21,590 nt of DNA from a virus. Where the stretch lies: IMG/VR virus record IMGVR_UViG_3300009009_000052, positions 1 to 21,590 of that record; one strand, 5' to 3'. A program made the translations under genes and the position numbers. Under the pieces are notes generated by a model that worked only from the letters and a program-made list of their open reading frames with translations, did not search any database and had not been told where the DNA came from. This document shows, one piece after another, positions 19,748 through 21,590 of this stretch; positions within the stretch are counted from its first letter, which is position 1; each line of letters opens with the position of its first letter.

Positions 19748-20023
19748 ATGAAGGGTAAAACACAAAGACCAAAGAGGCTGGTGTTCCGTGACAGTTCGGG
19801 GGCAGGCAAACAGATTCACGCTGAAATTGATTTCAGTCCGAATTGCGCCGAGTTTGTTTTGAAAAAGGGGCTTCAAATGATTGCGTCGGAGCCGTGGATT
19901 CAATTCAAGCCGAAAGATTGGAGCGATATGGTTTCAAACACTTTTCAAGAGATGGTTGACGCTTGGAACGAGAAATATTGCGTGGAACCATTTCCTAAAG
20001 AGGGGGCAAGCGATGAGAGGTAA
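19748..20023 (+). CDS. Unknown protein (91 aa)
   Basis: ATG 19748 after AAGGAGGGGGC. Basic N-terminus (MKGKTQRPKRLVFRDSSGAG), then a region with EIDFSPNCAEFVLKKGLQMI and WIQFKPKDWSDMVSNTFQEM; C-terminus acidic. No recognised motif. Its end overlaps the next gene by 11 nt and supplies that gene's ribosome site. Confidence 0.6.
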   Translation: MKGKTQRPKRLVFRDSSGAGKQIHAEIDFSPNCAEFVLKKGLQMIASEPWIQFKPKDWSDMVSNTFQEMVDAWNEKYCVEPFPKEGASDER

Positions 20024-20279
20024 AACTTACATCGACATTAATCTGGCTGAGGACTGGCAGTATCCGGCGCGGACGGTGCGCGTCCGGATTGCTGACGTGG
20101 CAAGATACTTTAAAACAGAAGCGCGGTCTATGTCAGGATGCAGGTCGCTGGCCGGGATTACAGGAGACTGGCGAAACATTGACTATATCGCTCAGGACTG
20201 CCTTGAGTACTTCAAAGAGGTGAACGTCGAGGAGATGAGGCGCGCTGGAAAACGGGAAGGCATGACACCGAAATTTTAA
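20013..20279 (+). CDS. Unknown protein (88 aa)
   Basis: ATG 20013 with AGGGGG upstream, overlapping the previous stop. An in-frame extension from 19881 runs through the previous gene and is rejected. Sequence MRGKTYIDINLAEDWQYPAR, TVRVRIADVARYFKTEARSM, ...YIAQDCLEYFKEVNVEEMRR. Mixed alpha/beta, basic C-terminus. Not recognised. Confidence 0.6.
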   Translation: MRGKTYIDINLAEDWQYPARTVRVRIADVARYFKTEARSMSGCRSLAGITGDWRNIDYIAQDCLEYFKEVNVEEMRRAGKREGMTPKF

Positions 20280-20303
20280 ACAGGGCAAACAGGAGGATTC
20301 GAG

Positions 20304-20543
20304 ATGAGTCAATTTTATGCAGATATTTTAGGAGACAGAAAAGAAAGAACCTGCCGCGGAAATAAAAACAGCGGGGTAACAGGTCATATCCGAGGCTGGA
20401 ACGTCGGGGCACGGGTGACGATGAGATATAACGAACTGAAAGACGAAGACGAAGTTACAATTGAATTGACGAGCGGCTCAAACGGTGGCCGGAGCGTTAA
20501 TCTGGGAACTTTCACTCACAGGGACGTTGTAATCGGCGAATAA
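20304..20543 (+). CDS. Unknown small beta-rich protein (79 aa)
   Basis: ATG 20304 after AGGAGG. MSQFYADILGDRKERTCRGN, then NSGVTGHIRGWNVGARVTMR, DEVTIELTSGSNGGRSVNLG, ending FTHRDVVIGE. The alternation of hydrophobic and polar residues suggests a small beta barrel or sheet. Pattern similar to small phage proteins that interact with nucleic acid, but no motif proves this. Confidence 0.65.
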   Translation: MSQFYADILGDRKERTCRGNKNSGVTGHIRGWNVGARVTMRYNELKDEDEVTIELTSGSNGGRSVNLGTFTHRDVVIGE

Positions 20544-20687
20544 TGGGGCTGTAGTGCACGGAGACGCATTATTTATCCGAAAGCGGTTGGGTACAGCCTT
20601 GAGGCACGAAAATTATCGTAGCGCTTCCAGAATGCGCTACAAAGCTAACGGGGGCTATCTCACGATAGCTCCCGTAAAGGAGATGAA
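20544..20687 (+). promoter_or_regulatory. Three-helix structured leader
   Basis: GGCTGTA (20547-20553) pairs with TACAGCC (20592-20598); GTAGCGC (20618-20624) with GCGCTAC (20634-20640); GGGGGCTATC with GATAGCTCCC around TCAC (about 20650-20673). The last helix ends just before the AAAGGAG of the 48-aa gene. Could be a riboswitch-like or thermosensor leader; no known class matches. Confidence 0.4.
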
Positions 20688-20834
20688 ATGAGATACCACG
20701 GCAAGATCGGGAACCAGTTTATTCAGCTTGAAAAGCCGACCGAACCGGACGAAAACGGAGCCGGGCTTATCGTCTGGAGCCTGCTGGCAGGAGCGCTTCT
20801 GATGCTGCTGCTGTGTGTGGCTTCAATTTTGTAG
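20688..20834 (+). CDS. Small single-pass membrane protein (48 aa)
   Basis: ATG 20688 after AAAGGAG with 5-nt spacing. The first 30 residues are polar (MRYHGKIGNQFIQLEKPTEP, DENG), the last ~24 form one hydrophobic helix (AGLIVWSLLAGALLMLLLCV, ASIL) ending at the C-terminus: a tail-anchored protein. Small membrane proteins in phage early regions include inhibitors of host envelope or defence functions; nothing here specifies which. Preceded by the three-helix leader. Confidence 0.65.
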   Translation: MRYHGKIGNQFIQLEKPTEPDENGAGLIVWSLLAGALLMLLLCVASIL

Positions 20835-20892
20835 GCCGAAAAAAATCCGGGGAGGAAAAAGGAAAAAGAGACACGGAGGGATAGCTAATGTT

Positions 20893-20994
20893 GCGAGGCG
20901 TGGCTGGTATAACCCAATGGCGGCCACTTCGTAAAGAGGGCGAGCCGAGTACAAGTTGCTTGAAAATGGCAATAGCCACGTCTCGTATTTTATT
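20893..20994 (+). ncRNA. Candidate small RNA closed by a 13-bp helix
   Basis: GCGAGGCGTGGCT (20893-20905) pairs with AGCCACGTCTCGT (20974-20986) over all 13 positions with two G-U pairs. Inside are three small hairpins: GGT-ATA-ACC, CGGC...GCCG and CAAG-TTG-CTTG. ATTTTATTTT follows, like a terminator tail. A 36-codon ORF (20888-20998, with GGAGG upstream) overlaps it exactly and is an alternative reading. No RNA family recognised. Confidence 0.4.
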
Positions 20995-21010
20995 TTAAAA
21001 ATAAAAAGCG

Positions 21011-21109
21011 TCCCCGGTATAGACGGTTCCGGGGATCAGGATTCCCACGGGGTATGAGGATGCCTCAACACGTCCAATAACGCCAGATAGGGGGTGGGAC
21101 TTATCTGGC
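21011..21109 (+). promoter_or_regulatory. Hairpin-rich leader of the recombinase gene
   Basis: TCCCCGG (21011-21017) pairs with CCGGGGA (21029-21035); TGAGG-ATG-CCTCA (21055-21067); GCCAGATA (21082-21089) with TATCTGGC (21102-21109), loop GGGGGTGGGACT. The last hairpin is 10 nt before the GGAGGG ribosome site. A regulatory leader is likely; class unknown. Confidence 0.4.
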
Positions 21110-21131
21110 TTACTTTATGGAGGGAAAAGAA

Positions 21132-21590
21132 ATGAGCACCAAAGAAACAAGCGAGAAAAAAGACGATAGGATGGAAATATGGAATTCGGTGTGCAGACCA
21201 CCCAAGGATGCGTTAAGAACTATCGGGGCGGGTCGCTTGAAGGGTAAAAGCGATATAAATCCGATGTTTCGATACGAGGCAATGACCCAGTTGTTTGGGC
21301 CATGCGGAGCAGGCTGGAAATACACTATAGATAAACTGTGGAGAGAGGATGCGTCGGACACGCAGGTTTTCGCTTTCGCACAAGTGTCTGTTTATTTTAG
21401 GGTATCCGTGGATGCTTGGAGCGAGCCGGTGCAAGGAGTGGGCGGTTCGATGCTCATTGCAAAAGAGTCGAGCGGGTTGCACTCTTCTGACGAGGGCTAC
21501 AAAATGGCAATAACAGATGCGCTCGGAACAGCAATGAAAATGCTTGGGGTCGCGGCAGATGTTTACGCGGGTAAATGGGACGGGTCGAAG
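21132..21590 (+). CDS. Probable single-strand annealing recombinase (Rad52-like/DUF1071-type), 5' part
   Basis: ATG 21132 after GGAGGG; open to the window end (153 codons seen). After a charged start, residues 14-36 (MEIWNSVCRPPKDALRTIGA) lead to DINPMFRYEAMTQLFGPCGA followed by GWKYTI, then beta strands (FAFAQVSVYFRVS) and GYKMAITDALGTAMKMLGVA followed by ADVYAGKWDGSK. The pattern N-P-x-x-R-x-x-x-M-T-x-x-F-G-P-x-G-x-G-W and the final K-x-A-x-x-D-A-L...LG-x-A-A-D-V-Y are those of phage annealing proteins that pair single strands in recombination and replication. The C-terminus lies outside the window. Confidence 0.75.
   Translation, partial: MSTKETSEKKDDRMEIWNSVCRPPKDALRTIGAGRLKGKSDINPMFRYEAMTQLFGPCGAGWKYTIDKLWREDASDTQVFAFAQVSVYFRVSVDAWSEPVQGVGGSMLIAKESSGLHSSDEGYKMAITDALGTAMKMLGVAADVYAGKWDGSK

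Overview
The window is a piece of a tailed-phage genome, either a short-tailed virus or a metagenome contig of one. The phage assignment rests on a contiguous head-morphogenesis block: probable small terminase, large terminase, portal, acidic scaffold and an N4-gp56-type major capsid protein. Genes are short, tightly packed and often overlap as ATGA, and good Shine-Dalgarno sites are present. Nothing identifies the host. TGA is an ordinary stop in several genes, so the code is standard.

Left arm (1-9.0 kb, minus strand): late head genes read right to left as TerS-like, FkbM-type methyltransferase, small hydrophobic protein, TerL, portal, two small unknowns, scaffold and major capsid protein. 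The capsid gene appears to be split after codon 7 by a group I intron of about 684 nt that carries a LAGLIDADG ORF. A free-standing HNH endonuclease gene sits on the opposite strand, upstream of the scaffold gene.

Middle (9.2-11.3 kb, minus strand): a run of small accessory/early genes, including a zinc ribbon and an ASCH-domain protein. Their starts share a recurring junction sequence. They are driven by a sigma70-like promoter near 11.46 kb that has a perfect palindrome between -35 and -10.

Divergent control region (11.3-13.63 kb): no convincing protein gene. It holds a hairpin-dense GC-rich block, several palindromes and short direct repeats (possible origin), copies of a dispersed palindrome GCAAC-N3-GTTGC, an AT-rich stretch, then a highly structured RNA that ends in a hammerhead-ribozyme-like fold just before the rightward operon.

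Right arm (13.6-21.6 kb, plus strand): small proteins, then a cassette of a phiEco32-type COOH-NH2 amidoligase, a class II glutamine amidotransferase with three tandem four-Cys modules, and an HExxH metalloprotein. Further small unknown genes follow. One of them has an in-frame TGA where I recall related proteins having Cys, followed by a hairpin of bacterial-SECIS geometry. The window ends inside a probable single-strand annealing recombinase gene. Many gaps in this arm carry strong stem-loops immediately ahead of ribosome binding sites. All family names come from sequence recognition; no searches were run.
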